Origin: CAWBOY01 sp963790585
GTDB taxonomy: Bacteria; Planctomycetota; Planctomycetia; Gemmatales; Gemmataceae
Length of the DNA stretch: 64,000 bases
NCBI GenBank assembly: GCA_963790585.1
Contig: CAWBOY010000007.1
Span: 434,001-498,000, forward strand
Reading direction: 5' to 3'
The notes under the pieces were generated by a model that saw nothing but the letters and a program-made list of their open reading frames with translations, was not told where the DNA came from and did not search any database. The stretch's first letter is position 1; each line of letters starts with the position of its first letter. Made by a program: the position numbers and the translations under genes. Of this stretch, positions 29,028-37,443 are shown in pieces.

Positions 29028-29116
29028 AGCGCCCCAGTCCCCCTTGCCCCATTCGCGGATGCCCTCTATCATGCTATTTCTTGATTTAGGGCCATGCGAA
29101 GGGACGGAAAAGAACG

Positions 29117-29380
29117 ATGTCGATCGATAAAAGCCTGCGTCGCAAGAATATGTTGGCCCGGTCGCGCAACGTGCTGACGCGCGGCAAGCGCATCCTTCAG
29201 CTGCAAAACGAAGAGCGCTGGAAAGATGGCCGTAGCCCCTACGGCCTGCCGAAAGTGCGAGTCTTGAAGCTCAAGGCCAAGGCCAAGGTCAAGAAAGAAG
29301 AGAAGGCCGAAGAGGGCGCCGCTGCGGCAGCGCCTGGTGATAAGAAGGAAGCCGGCAAGAAAGAAGCGGGCAAGAAGTAA
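29117..29380 (+). CDS. PVC small basic protein (TIGR04137-like)
   Basis: The 87-residue protein starts MSIDKSLRRKNMLARSRNVL and continues TRGKRILQLQNEERWKDGRS, the highly conserved core of the small basic protein found across Planctomycetes, Verrucomicrobia and Chlamydiae. The C-terminal ~35 residues are a Lys/Ala/Glu-rich tail. The family is a lineage marker; a role around the ribosome has been suggested from its basic nature, but I regard it as unproven. A strong terminator-like hairpin follows, so it is probably a short abundant transcript. Confidence 0.9.
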   Translation: MSIDKSLRRKNMLARSRNVLTRGKRILQLQNEERWKDGRSPYGLPKVRVLKLKAKAKVKKEEKAEEGAAAAAPGDKKEAGKKEAGKK

Positions 29381-29400
29381 TTTCGGCGATATTGAACGCG

Positions 29401-29475
29401 GAACCCCGCGCTGGCTTCTGAGGCTAGTAAGTTTTGCTTTACCAGCCCCAAAAGCCTGCGCGGGGTTTCGTTTTG
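29401..29475 (+). terminator. Intrinsic-terminator-like hairpin after the small basic protein gene
   Basis: AACCCCGCGC pairs with GCGCGGGGTT, extended by TGGCTT/AAGCC, and is followed by TTTCGTTTT. It is 20 bp past the stop at 29380. Confidence 0.7.
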
Positions 29476-29499
29476 ACGGAAATCCTAGTGTCCTGAATC

Positions 29500-29585
29500 G
29501 TCGTGGCCGGGGTCGGTACTCCGACCCCGGTGAAGCCCTCGCGGCCCCAGAGAACCGGGGTCGGAGTACCGACCCCGGCCACGAC
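29500..29585. repeat. Inverted repeat, 31-bp arms (GTCGTGGCCGGGGTCGG)
   Basis: GTCGTGGCCGGGGTCGGTAC and its complement surround ~24 bases. It lies in the convergent gap between the small basic protein gene and the minus-strand operon, where it may end transcription from both sides. Confidence 0.75.
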
Positions 29586-29628
29586 TGGCAAACATCATAG
29601 ACGAATTTTTGACTCGGCACACTAGCGC

Positions 29629-30903
29629 TCAAGGCCTCGCCGCAGTGGCCGGCACGTCGGGCTCCTTCGGCGCGACCGGCGGTACAGCGACCCGAGGCTT
29701 CGGAGCGACCGGGGCTACCGGCGTCACCAATTCGATATAGCGCCTGATGAACTGACCATCCGCGCTGGTCTCGTCTGCCGGTTTCGTTGTTGGCTTCGGA
29801 GCGACTGGCGGCAACGCGGCCGGAGCGACGGCTGGTGGTGTGAGTACAACCGGCTTCGCGGGCGCCGGCGGCGTGGCCAAGATGTCTCCCAGCAACTCAA
29901 TTGCCAGGATTCGTCCCGCTGGATCGAACGCCGCGCTCTTCACCTTACCGCTTGGCTGAGATTTCATCTCTTTGCGCAAACTTTCCAGCTCCTTAAGGAT
30001 CTCGGCCAACTTCTTTTCCAGGTTTCCGATGCGATCCTCCGCGCTGGCAGGCTTGGCCGGCTGCGCCGGACTGCCGAAGACGTACTTGCTCTCCACCTTC
30101 GCGCCAGGTGTGGGAACGGTCTTACCGTCGGGCACTACTTGCCAGATCACGCGGCCTGTGGTCCCAACAGCGGCTCCGGGATTCGTTACTACTTTGCCTT
30201 CTTTCGCGTCCCAAATCACGACCTTGCCTGGGATTTCGGCAGGGTTAGCCGGGTTGGCGACCGTTGGCGGCTTGACCGCGGGAGTCGGAGGAACCGGTGC
30301 CGTTTTCTTCGCCTCGGTCCCCGCTAGTGGGATCTCGATGATGAGCTTGCCGTCGCGCTCGGCGATAATGACATGGGCCGGCAATTCCAACACCTGCTTG
30401 CCGTCCTTCTGGAGGACGATCACCTGCCGTGTCGTCTTGGTCGGATCGCTCGCTTCGACCGTGGCGACGCGCTTTGCTTCGACTTTCGACTTGGCCGCGG
30501 CCTCTTCGGCGGTGGCTCGGTAGAATTCCGCTCTATGTTGCGCTGCCAACTCTTGCGCTCGAGCATGCTCTTGTGCAAGGAGGACTTGGGCTCTGGCCTT
30601 CCTCTCGGCGGATTCACGGTCGGCTTCGGCCTTTTTCATCATGTCTGCTATCCGGGCGGCTTCGGCCTTTTTCTTGGCCAACTCGGCCTGGAGTTTTTTC
30701 AACTCCGCTTCGAGGGCAGCGATGTCGCCATCGGCCTTTTTGTCATCAATCAGAAGCGTTCTTACTTTGAATGGCGAGGTTGCTTCGGGCTTGGAGTCTT
30801 GTGCCCGCGTATCTTGGGTCGGCGCTAGCAGGGCCGCGAGGCCCAGGATCGCCGCGGTGCCATGCCAGCCGCAACCGCGCGGCCATGTGCCAGTTCGATT
30901 CAT
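29629..30903 (-). CDS. Secreted coiled-coil protein sharing modules with the adjacent M56 peptidase (A)
   Basis: The 424-residue product starts at the ATG at 30903. A signal peptide (ending DTRAQ) leads to a coiled coil of ~100 residues (ALEAELKKLQAELAKKKAEA and on). Next is a beta-rich module (VLQKDGKQVLELPAHVIIAE, then RDGKLIIEIPLAG). A Pro/Ala-rich linker, a second short coiled coil (RIGNLEKKLAEILKELESL, then RKEMKS) and a Pro-rich tail end it. Both the beta module and the second coiled coil recur in the M56 peptidase at 32010 and in the gene at 31061. All lie on the same strand behind blaI. Role unknown; partner or substrate of the peptidase is inferred. Confidence 0.75.
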   Translation of the reverse strand: MNRTGTWPRGCGWHGTAAILGLAALLAPTQDTRAQDSKPEATSPFKVRTLLIDDKKADGDIAALEAELKKLQAELAKKKAEAARIADMMKKAEADRESAERKARAQVLLAQEHARAQELAAQHRAEFYRATAEEAAAKSKVEAKRVATVEASDPTKTTRQVIVLQKDGKQVLELPAHVIIAERDGKLIIEIPLAGTEAKKTAPVPPTPAVKPPTVANPANPAEIPGKVVIWDAKEGKVVTNPGAAVGTTGRVIWQVVPDGKTVPTPGAKVESKYVFGSPAQPAKPASAEDRIGNLEKKLAEILKELESLRKEMKSQPSGKVKSAAFDPAGRILAIELLGDILATPPAPAKPVVLTPPAVAPAALPPVAPKPTTKPADETSADGQFIRRYIELVTPVAPVAPKPRVAVPPVAPKEPDVPATAARP

Positions 30904-30932
30904 AGGAGGTCTCCATTTTGTCATCAAGAACC

Positions 30933-31053
30933 GAGCCTAAAGCGTGAGCGAAGGTGCGTTACACCAACGTAATGCTCTTCGCTCACGCTTCAGGCTCCGA
31001 AATACAAATGCTTCGGGAATACAAACACTCTTCGTCGACGCTTCAGGCTCGGA
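30933..31053. repeat. Cluster of GAGCCTGAAGCGTGAGCGAAG repeat units
   Basis: A forward unit (GAGCCTAAAGCGTGAGCGAA at 30933) faces two inverted units (TTCGCTCACGCTTCAGGCTC near 30979 and CTTCGTCGACGCTTCAGGC near 31031). The same unit occurs at 7717-7736 and 35126-35181. It fills the gap between two operon genes. Confidence 0.7.
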
Positions 31054-31060
31054 AATCAAT

Positions 31061-31965
31061 TCAATTCTTGATTCCCAGGTAACGACTCCAACTTTCATTC
31101 ACTTCGGCTCTCGCGTCGGCGCTTGTCTTTTTGTCCTTCATTTCGCGTCGGAGTTGTTCGAGTTCTTTCATCAACTCACCGAGGTGCTTCTCCAGGTTGG
31201 AGATTCGTTCGTCGGAGTTCCGCGGCGGAGTTCCGGGCAGGCCACTGTTTGGAGTCACCGGAGGCCTGCGCCTGAAAGCCCGGTCGCGCTCCGGGGTGTG
31301 CCGCGCCCTGGTCCATCCGCTCGCGTCGGCGGCTCCGTCACCGAAGTCCTTGGGTCGCTCGCATTGGCCGTGGAGGAACTGGGGCCGCCGCTCGGCCTCG
31401 TACCGCTAGTGGAAGTGGAGCTTCCGGGTCGACCAGAAGTACTAGTCGATGTGGAGGATCCGCTCCCCCCTCCACCACTGGTTGTCGTTCAACGCGCGCT
31501 GCTAAGTGTGACTTCGATGATGAGCTTGCCGTTTCTTTCGGCAACGATGACATCTGCCGGCAACTCGACGGTTTCGCCGTCTTTTTCCAAGATGTATTGG
31601 GGTTCGCCCATGCCTGGTCGCGTGACTTTCCGCGCTGTTAGATTTTGCCCTGCCACGGCGCGGCTCACGATCAGGCGGTCGATTTTGGACACGACGGCAG
31701 CCCTCTGTTCCTCAGCCTCCCGACGCTGCTTTTCCTTTTGGGCTTCGACTTCTTTCATCATGGCGGTGACGCGCTGGACCTCAGCCTGTTTTTGGGCCAG
31801 CTCGGCCTTGAGCTGCTGCATCTGCGCTTCGAGCATTCGTAGTTGGACATCGTTCAGCTCCTGTGCCCGGGCCGGTCCACCCGCTTGCAGGAGCGCTCCG
31901 ACAGCCAGCAGCGCGAGAGCGCCAAACCGGCTAAAAGAGCGGGGAGAGGTGCTTGACAGGTTCAT
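31061..31965 (-). pseudogene. Secreted coiled-coil protein sharing modules with the M56 peptidase (B), interrupted
   Basis: From the ATG at 31965 come MNLSSTSPRSFSRFGAL, a signal peptide ending ARAQ, a coiled coil (LEAQMQQLKAELAQKQAEV) and the module ILEKDGETVELPADVIVAER with LIIEV. A TGA at 31489 then stops the frame, yet the same frame continues with a Ser/Thr/Gly-rich linker. In another frame the C-terminal coiled coil RISNLEKHLGELMKELEQL, REMKD follows and ends at 31061. Two disruptions are needed, so it is either inactivated or affected by sequence errors; product A and the M56 protein show what the intact form should look like. Confidence 0.65.
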
Positions 31966-32009
31966 GTACAATCTCCATTTGGGGTCACGTACAGTGGTCG
32001 CAATGTTTA

Positions 32010-33710
32010 TTATGGTTTCGCTTCCTTCATCTCACGGCGCATCTTTTCCAGCTCCGTCATCAACGCTTTGAGGCTTCGCTCTAATTCGGCGATGCGGGCT
32101 TCGTCGGCATTGGCCGTCTTCGGAGCTGTTGAATTGGACATTGGAATCTCAATGATGAGCCGGCCATTGCGCTCGGCCACCACCCAGGTCGCAGGCAATT
32201 CCAGGACGGTCTTACCGTCCTTCTCTAACAGCAGCACTTTTTTGCTGCCCGAGGCGGCGGTAGCATAGCGGGCGAACAGCGCTGACTTCTTTGTCTCTCC
32301 GGTCGCGGCCAGTGCTTTCGCCGCCCAACGGTCGGTCGTCTCCTCACTGCGGATCTTGTCGAGTTCGGCTACCTTGGCCACACGCAAGGCCTCGTATTCG
32401 GCTTGCAAGCGCTTGACCGCGTATGGATCGGTGGGATTGCTCTTGATCTCCTCCAGCTTCGCGTCGAGCGCTTTCGCCTTTCCTTCGAGTTCCAGCTTCG
32501 CTTGAACCTGTCTCAGTTTGCGGCTCACGGCCTCGGCTTCGATCTGCTTGGCGTCGAGCGCCTCTTTCATGAGATCCAGCCGTGCTTTGAGCGCATCCAA
32601 TTCGCCGTCCTTGACGATGATTTGGATGTCATCCTTCGTCTCTACCTTGGTCTCGTCGAAGGCCCAAGCTGGTAAGGCTGGGAGCAGGATAGCGCCGAGA
32701 CCCAGGAGCGTCAGCGTGCCGCGCCAGCCGAGGTTGCGCGGCGTGGTGCCGGATAGGATCATCCTTAACCTTCTTTTAAGATCTGCCACAGGACCTACGC
32801 CGCTGGCCAGGACCGGTAGGGCGGCGCACGGCTCGGAGAGGAAATCCAGCGTCTCCAGGAGGGCAAGCGAATACGACCGGCCGGAATTGGGTAATGTCGC
32901 CATCACCCAGGCGTCGCAACATTGTTCCTCCGCCTCGCGCAGCTCACGCCGGGCGAACCAGGCGACCGGATGCCACCAGTAGATTCCGAGAGCGAAAAAC
33001 TCCAGGTAACGGACCCAATGATCGCGCCGCCGCAGATGAGCCAGCTCATGGAGTAACAGTGTTTCTAATTGTTTTTCATCGATCAACTCAGGCAGATCGC
33101 GTGGCAACAGGAGCCGCGTCGGGCCAAAGGCGGACCAGAGCATCGGCGGCAATCGGCCGGGTACGAGCCAAACCTCCGGCCCATCGCCCAGGCCGAGCTT
33201 GCGAGCCAAGCCGCGCGCCTTGAGCCGCAACGGCGACGAGGCCGGCGCGGCATGGCGCAGCAGCAGATGAAATCGCCGCATACGATAGGCGGCCAGCCCA
33301 AACCAAACGCCAGCGCCGGCGAGCCAAACTCCCAAAAGCGGCATGGGCCACCACGGGGACGTTGCGACCACGGGCATAGGCGCTTCCGGCGCTGCGACCG
33401 GGGCTTCCTCTGTTTTGGCTGGGTTCGCATCGGCGAGCGCTTGATTGACACCGGCCACAATCTGCACGTCGATCGGCAACGGCTCGCCTGACGGCTCCGC
33501 ATCCGTTCGCGTGGCGACCGACGAGCCGGTCATCGGCCAAGGCAAAGGCACACGCACCAGCGGCGGCGTCACCAGCTTGAGCAAGACCAGGAGCCAAAGA
33601 CCATGAACCACGGCAGGCCGCCGACAACAAAAACCGACGACGACGGCGATCAGAGCCAATATCAACGCTACGACCGCGTTGCTCAGCCCCACTTGCAGGA
33701 GCATATCCAT
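32010..33710 (-). CDS. M56 (BlaR1/MecR1-type) membrane metallopeptidase with coiled-coil C-terminal domain
   Basis: The 566-residue protein has N-terminal membrane helices (residues ~5-27 and 33-50), another pair around 122-142 and a helix near 338-352. HELAH (221-225) with the downstream Glu in REAEEQCCDAW (~261) is the zinc site of M56 peptidases. Instead of a penicillin-binding sensor domain, the exported C-terminus has a coiled coil (~365-470), a module VLLLEKDGKTVLELPATWVV / AERNGRLIIEIP and a final short coiled coil (RIAELERSLKALMTELEKM). It follows the blaI gene by 54 bp. By analogy, a signal at the outside triggers cleavage of the repressor; the ligand is unknown. Confidence 0.88.
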   Translation of the reverse strand: MDMLLQVGLSNAVVALILALIAVVVGFCCRRPAVVHGLWLLVLLKLVTPPLVRVPLPWPMTGSSVATRTDAEPSGEPLPIDVQIVAGVNQALADANPAKTEEAPVAAPEAPMPVVATSPWWPMPLLGVWLAGAGVWFGLAAYRMRRFHLLLRHAAPASSPLRLKARGLARKLGLGDGPEVWLVPGRLPPMLWSAFGPTRLLLPRDLPELIDEKQLETLLLHELAHLRRRDHWVRYLEFFALGIYWWHPVAWFARRELREAEEQCCDAWVMATLPNSGRSYSLALLETLDFLSEPCAALPVLASGVGPVADLKRRLRMILSGTTPRNLGWRGTLTLLGLGAILLPALPAWAFDETKVETKDDIQIIVKDGELDALKARLDLMKEALDAKQIEAEAVSRKLRQVQAKLELEGKAKALDAKLEEIKSNPTDPYAVKRLQAEYEALRVAKVAELDKIRSEETTDRWAAKALAATGETKKSALFARYATAASGSKKVLLLEKDGKTVLELPATWVVAERNGRLIIEIPMSNSTAPKTANADEARIAELERSLKALMTELEKMRREMKEAKP

Positions 33711-33764
33711 TGAAGAGTTCCTCCATCACCCCCGCGCGAGCGCTTGGGGCTGGTGAGATGCCGC

Positions 33765-34153
33765 TTACTTGGTCTTCTTCTCCAGATCATCGATGAGGTC
33801 ACGCAATTCCTGACGTTCGCTGGCGCTGAGCCGGCGCTGCCGGACGAGATGGGTCAGCAGCGGCGTCAGCGAGCCACCGCAAAGTTTCTGAGCCATATCT
33901 TGGAGTCGGCGACCGATGAGATCCTCGCGTTCCATCGTCGCATGAAATGTATGGGCCGCGCCTTGCGCTCGCGGGCCACGAAGCCCTTGGCTTCCAGCCG
34001 ATCGAGCAGCTTTTGCACGGTCGCATATTGCGGCGTCCCGCCGTCGGGATAAAGTGAGTCGGTCAGCTGCCGAATCGTCGCCAGGCCGCCGTCCCAAAGG
34101 GCTTGTAGAATCGCCAATTCCGCGTCCGTGACGTCTTGTGGGGTTCGTGCCAT
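33765..34153 (-). CDS. blaI: BlaI/MecI/CopY-family repressor; one frame break
   Basis: It starts at the ATG at 34153: MARTPQDVTDAELAILQALW, then PQYATVQKLLDRLEAKGFVA, the winged helix of BlaI. Near 33960 the frame changes from ERKARPIH to QGAAHTFHATMEREDLIG, continuing LVRQRRLSASERQELRDLI, the dimerisation region, to 33765. One missing base fits the length. BlaI proteins bind palindromes as dimers and are removed by cleavage through their M56 partner, here encoded next door. A 17-bp palindrome lies 18 bp upstream, so autorepression of the operon is likely. Confidence 0.87.
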
Positions 34154-34170
34154 CACTCTCCTCTCTTTCG

Positions 34171-34187
34171 TCAGACCGAATGTCTGA
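34171..34187. promoter_or_regulatory. Candidate BlaI operator palindrome
   Basis: TCAGACCGAATGTCTGA is a perfect dyad (TCAGAC/GTCTGA, five-base spacer) just upstream of the blaI start. Related half-sites (AGACAT, ACAT...ATGT) follow within 40 bp. Position and symmetry suit a BlaI-type dimer site; binding is inferred. Confidence 0.45.
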
Positions 34188-34339
34188 GTGGCATCGTAAG
34201 ACATTCTGACTGATATGTCAAGCGGATTCGCATGGGTAATTTTTGAAAGGAACACGGGGAGCTTGTCGTTGCCCAACTTACAGACGAGAATGTCCCCAGG
34301 CGCGATTGTCCTGACGATTCTCTCCAGAGGAAGCAAGTT

Positions 34340-35122
34340 ATGCGAAAGTTGATTGGTTCTCGAGTGCGAATGGGCGCGATGATTCTTGCCGGCGTCGTCT
34401 TCTTTGGCGGCTACGCTTTGGCGCAGCGCTATCTCAATGGCATCGATTGGCCGGAGCCGCCGATCGTGACCCCGGGCGAAGGCACGGCGCCGCCGTCCGA
34501 CGCGGTCGTCCTCTTCGACGGCAAAAATTTCGATGCCTGGGACGGCGCCAAAGATTGGAAAGTCGACGCCGACGGCGGCTTCACGTCCAAGGGCGTCATC
34601 CGGACCAAGGAAAAATTCGGCGACTATCAACTACACGTCGAATTTGCCTCTCCCAAGGTGGTCAAAGGCTCAGGCCAGGGCCGCGGCAACAACGGCATCG
34701 GCCTCATGGGCGCCCGCTACGAAATCCAGGTCCTCGACTCCTACGACAACAAGACCTACCCCGAAGGCCAGGCCGCCTCGGTCTACAATCAAAAGCCGCC
34801 GATGGTAAATGCCTCGCGCAAGCCCGGCGAATGGCAAACCTACGACATCATTTTCACCACACCGCGCTTTGAAACCGACGGCAAACTCAAGAAGCCCGGT
34901 TACGTAACCGTGATCCACAACGGCGTCGTCGTCCAGAACCATAGTGAGATCCTCGGCGGCACCCACTTCGACCGCGCGACGGAATACACCAAGCACCCGG
35001 AAAAGGAGCCCTTGGTATTGATGCACCACGGCGACCCGGTCCGCTTCCGCAACATCTGGATTCGCGAGATCAAGGAACCCGTAGGCAAGCCGGGCAAGAA
35101 GGGATTAGAGGGGAGGCCGTAG
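34340..35122 (+). CDS. DUF1080 (3-keto-disaccharide hydrolase-type) secreted protein
   Basis: The 260-residue product has a signal peptide or anchor (MGAMILAGVVFFGGYALAQ region). VLFDGKNFDAWDG opens the DUF1080 concanavalin-like fold, with GDYQLHVEFASP, NNGIGLMGARYEIQVLDSYD, KPGEWQTYDIIF, NGVVVQNHSEI and PLVLMHHGDPVRFRNIWIRE in the usual order. The family includes periplasmic glycoside-active proteins (3-keto-glycoside hydrolases) and is expanded in planctomycetes. It is divergent from blaI. The second DUF1080 gene in the window is at 57074. Confidence 0.9.
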   Translation: MRKLIGSRVRMGAMILAGVVFFGGYALAQRYLNGIDWPEPPIVTPGEGTAPPSDAVVLFDGKNFDAWDGAKDWKVDADGGFTSKGVIRTKEKFGDYQLHVEFASPKVVKGSGQGRGNNGIGLMGARYEIQVLDSYDNKTYPEGQAASVYNQKPPMVNASRKPGEWQTYDIIFTTPRFETDGKLKKPGYVTVIHNGVVVQNHSEILGGTHFDRATEYTKHPEKEPLVLMHHGDPVRFRNIWIREIKEPVGKPGKKGLEGRP

Positions 35123-35125
35123 GCT

Positions 35126-35181
35126 ATAGAGCCTGAAGGCTACCGAGCCTGAAGGCTACCGAGCCTGAAGCGTCAGCGAAG
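35126..35181. repeat. Tandem GAGCCTGAAGGCTACC repeat
   Basis: Three near-identical units begin at about 35129, 35145 and 35161; the last reads GAGCCTGAAGCGTCAGCGAA, joining this array to the family at 7717 and 30933. The rest of 35182-35357 contains an imperfect hairpin around TGTGGCATGGTC and nothing coding. Confidence 0.7.
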
Positions 35182-35357
35182 AGCCCCGGGTTGTGGCATG
35201 GTCCCCGAGTTGTGGCATGGTCTCCCGACCATGCCACTGTCTTCGACCGTAGGTCTCCAACATCACCCACACTCGTTGTCGCCACAAAAAACGGGAGACC
35301 TTCGGTCGGATCCTGTGGAACGGTCAGGAAACCGTTTCACTATAGAGCCTATCCGAA

Positions 35358-37349
35358 GTAGAGTCGAGAAGTGGCGCGGTGGTTTAGGTCGAGTCCAGCG
35401 GTATCCGGCCCTTTCGTTGGCCGGTGCCTCAATCTCCCGGCCATGCCCCGTTTCCACTTCCCGCTCGTCGAACCGGACGGGCCCTATTAAGGCATCCGGC
35501 TCTCGGACAAGGTAACTCATGCGTTCGCTCACAAGACGCGAGGTCGCGGTCGCCCTGGAAGCCACACTAATCCCAGGTCCTCACGCAGGTAACGATCCGA
35601 ATAACACTGTCGGGCCGTACCCTGCACGCGGTGCTTCCGACCCAGCCACTGACGGAGCCGTTGACAGGTGTGCGCCATCACCTGCTTCATGGCCGGGGCC
35701 GTGTTACCGAGACAAAAATAGTTCGCCCAGCCCACCAGTCGGCTGTTGACGCGAGTTATTAACGCCCGGCAAGACAACCACTGCCACGTTCGGCTGGTCT
35801 GATCGCGGATCACCTCACAGATCCCGTGGATCTTCTTGACGGCCGGACGGGGACCGATGTAGCTACGCCCCGTCTTCGGCGACCAGTTCCGACCGAACGT
35901 GTAACCCAAAAACGAAAACGTCTCGTCCGGCAAGCGGCAAACCCGGGTCTTCGTCTCGTTCACCGTCAACCGCAGCTTCGACATCATGCGCCGCATCACC
36001 GCCTCGGCTTCAAGAGCCGTACCACGGCAGCAGATCACAAAGTCGTCCGCATAATTGACGATACGCGCCTCAAGACGATTGGCATGCCCGTTTGTCTTCC
36101 AGCCCAGCACGAAGCGACGCATGTAGAGATTCGCCAGCAGCGGCGAGAGCACGCCCCCTTGCGGGGTGCCGCGACCCTCGTCCTTGTTGCGAGTCGTTCG
36201 ACGCTTGTCCCCACGATCTCCAAGGTCTTCCACCGGTGCCTCCAACCAGCTTTTGATCAGGGCCAGTAGTAGCCCGTCACTAAGCCGTCGGCTCACCGAT
36301 GCCATTAACTCGGCGTGGGGGATGCTATCGAAGTACCCACTCAAGTCCGCATCGACAATCTCCGTATGCCCGTTGTCTAGCAACAATTGGACCTGCTCGA
36401 TCGCGTCCAGAGCGCTTCGGCCTTGCCGATAAGCAAATTGTTCCGGCTGCAAGTCCGCCTCGAAGATCGGCTCCAAGACGAGCAACACAGCCATCTGCAC
36501 GACGCGGTCGCGGATCGTTGGAATGCCCAACGGTCGCTGTTTGCCATCCGACTTCGGTATGTACACCCGTCGGACTGCTTGCGGGCGATACGCTTTGTTT
36601 CGGAGTTCTTCCGTCAGTTCACCCAGCCAACGGTCCAGCCCGTACTCCTTGATGTCCGTGAACGTCTGGCCATCCACCCCCGCCGCGCCGTCGTTAGCGG
36701 CACAGCACAGGTACGCATGGCCCAGCACATCGGCCCGGTACACCTTGTCGTACAACGCATAGAACCGATAGGTGGGTGCTCTCTTCGCTTTGGCATGCAA
36801 CGTCTCCTGGAGTTTCCGAACCGTATCGGGAGGTGTTAGGCTCATCACCAATCTCCTGGCTCTCTTTCCTTCGGACGCTGTCCTTGAACCAAGGCCCCTT
36901 CCCTCCACCGGCGTTACCCGGCTTCAGCGGTACTACGAGCCTCTCCGCCACCCCAAGCGGCCCGGCCTGTCCCTCGCGGGCGTCCGGTTGGCACTGCTGC
37001 CACCGCAGGGGGTTTCCCGTGTTGCGTTAACTTTCCTATGCCGACATGCCGTCGCCATTACCCCGGTGGCAACGCGGGTGGGGCTAAAGTCGTTCCCCCT
37101 GTATCCTCGCGTCTGCGGCCTTCCCCATCCCTTTGCTGGGTCGGCTACCACATTACCCGTTTCGAGGCCTGCTCAGCGTTCACTCACGTTACGGCCTGCC
37201 TGCTCGCGGAGTCGCTCAAACGACCCTTTCCATCGAAGGCTTCGACAGTTTCGTTACCTCCACTGCCGCTCCGATTGCTACCGGCTGGAACGACCAGTTG
37301 CCGGGTGGGATTCGCACCCACTGAAAAGTCACGCCTTGGCACGGCGCAC
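35358..37349 (-). mobile_element. Complete group II intron (1992 nt)
   Basis: On the minus strand it starts GTGCGCC (consensus GUGYG) at 37349 and ends TCTCGACTCTAC at 35358 (consensus AY). Domain V is seen at ~35502-35470 (GAGCCGGATGCC...GTCCGGTTC), with domain VI after it. The ORF lies between the 5' ribozyme domains (36846-37349) and domain V. Joining the flanks gives GACCCCTTTTTCGGATAG, identical to unoccupied sequence at 19143-19160 and 37408-37425, which fixes both boundaries. Confidence 0.88.
35529..36845 (-). CDS. ltrA: Group II intron reverse transcriptase/maturase
   Basis: The 438-residue protein starts at the ATG at 36845 with AGGAGA upstream. RT motifs are in order: GVDGQTF, VYIPKSDGKQRPLGIPTIRD, DADLSGYFDSIPH (170s), GTPQGGVLSPLLANLYM (227-243) and YADD (265-268). 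The maturase domain X follows with RVNSRLVGWANYFCLGN. No HNH endonuclease domain is present. It splices its host RNA and copies it into new DNA targets. The reading frame is unbroken and the intron is complete, so it is probably functional. Confidence 0.93.
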   Translation of the reverse strand: MSLTPPDTVRKLQETLHAKAKRAPTYRFYALYDKVYRADVLGHAYLCCAANDGAAGVDGQTFTDIKEYGLDRWLGELTEELRNKAYRPQAVRRVYIPKSDGKQRPLGIPTIRDRVVQMAVLLVLEPIFEADLQPEQFAYRQGRSALDAIEQVQLLLDNGHTEIVDADLSGYFDSIPHAELMASVSRRLSDGLLLALIKSWLEAPVEDLGDRGDKRRTTRNKDEGRGTPQGGVLSPLLANLYMRRFVLGWKTNGHANRLEARIVNYADDFVICCRGTALEAEAVMRRMMSKLRLTVNETKTRVCRLPDETFSFLGYTFGRNWSPKTGRSYIGPRPAVKKIHGICEVIRDQTSRTWQWLSCRALITRVNSRLVGWANYFCLGNTAPAMKQVMAHTCQRLRQWLGRKHRVQGTARQCYSDRYLREDLGLVWLPGRPRPRVL

Positions 37350-37417
37350 AAAGGGGTCAGGTACCATTGCCGGAACGGCCCGAAGGGTGCTTCGCACAAT
37401 GGTACCTGACCCCTTTT
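37350..37417. repeat. Hairpin that is the target of the group II intron
   Basis: AAAGGGGTCAGGTACCATTG and CAATGGTACCTGACCCCTTT pair around ~27 bases. The intron sits directly beyond the arm on one side; the other arm continues into TTTTTCGGATAG uninterrupted. Insertion behind a hairpin resembles the target choice of class C introns. Confidence 0.75.
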
Positions 37418-37443
37418 TCGGATAGCCTCATAGGGGGACCACA

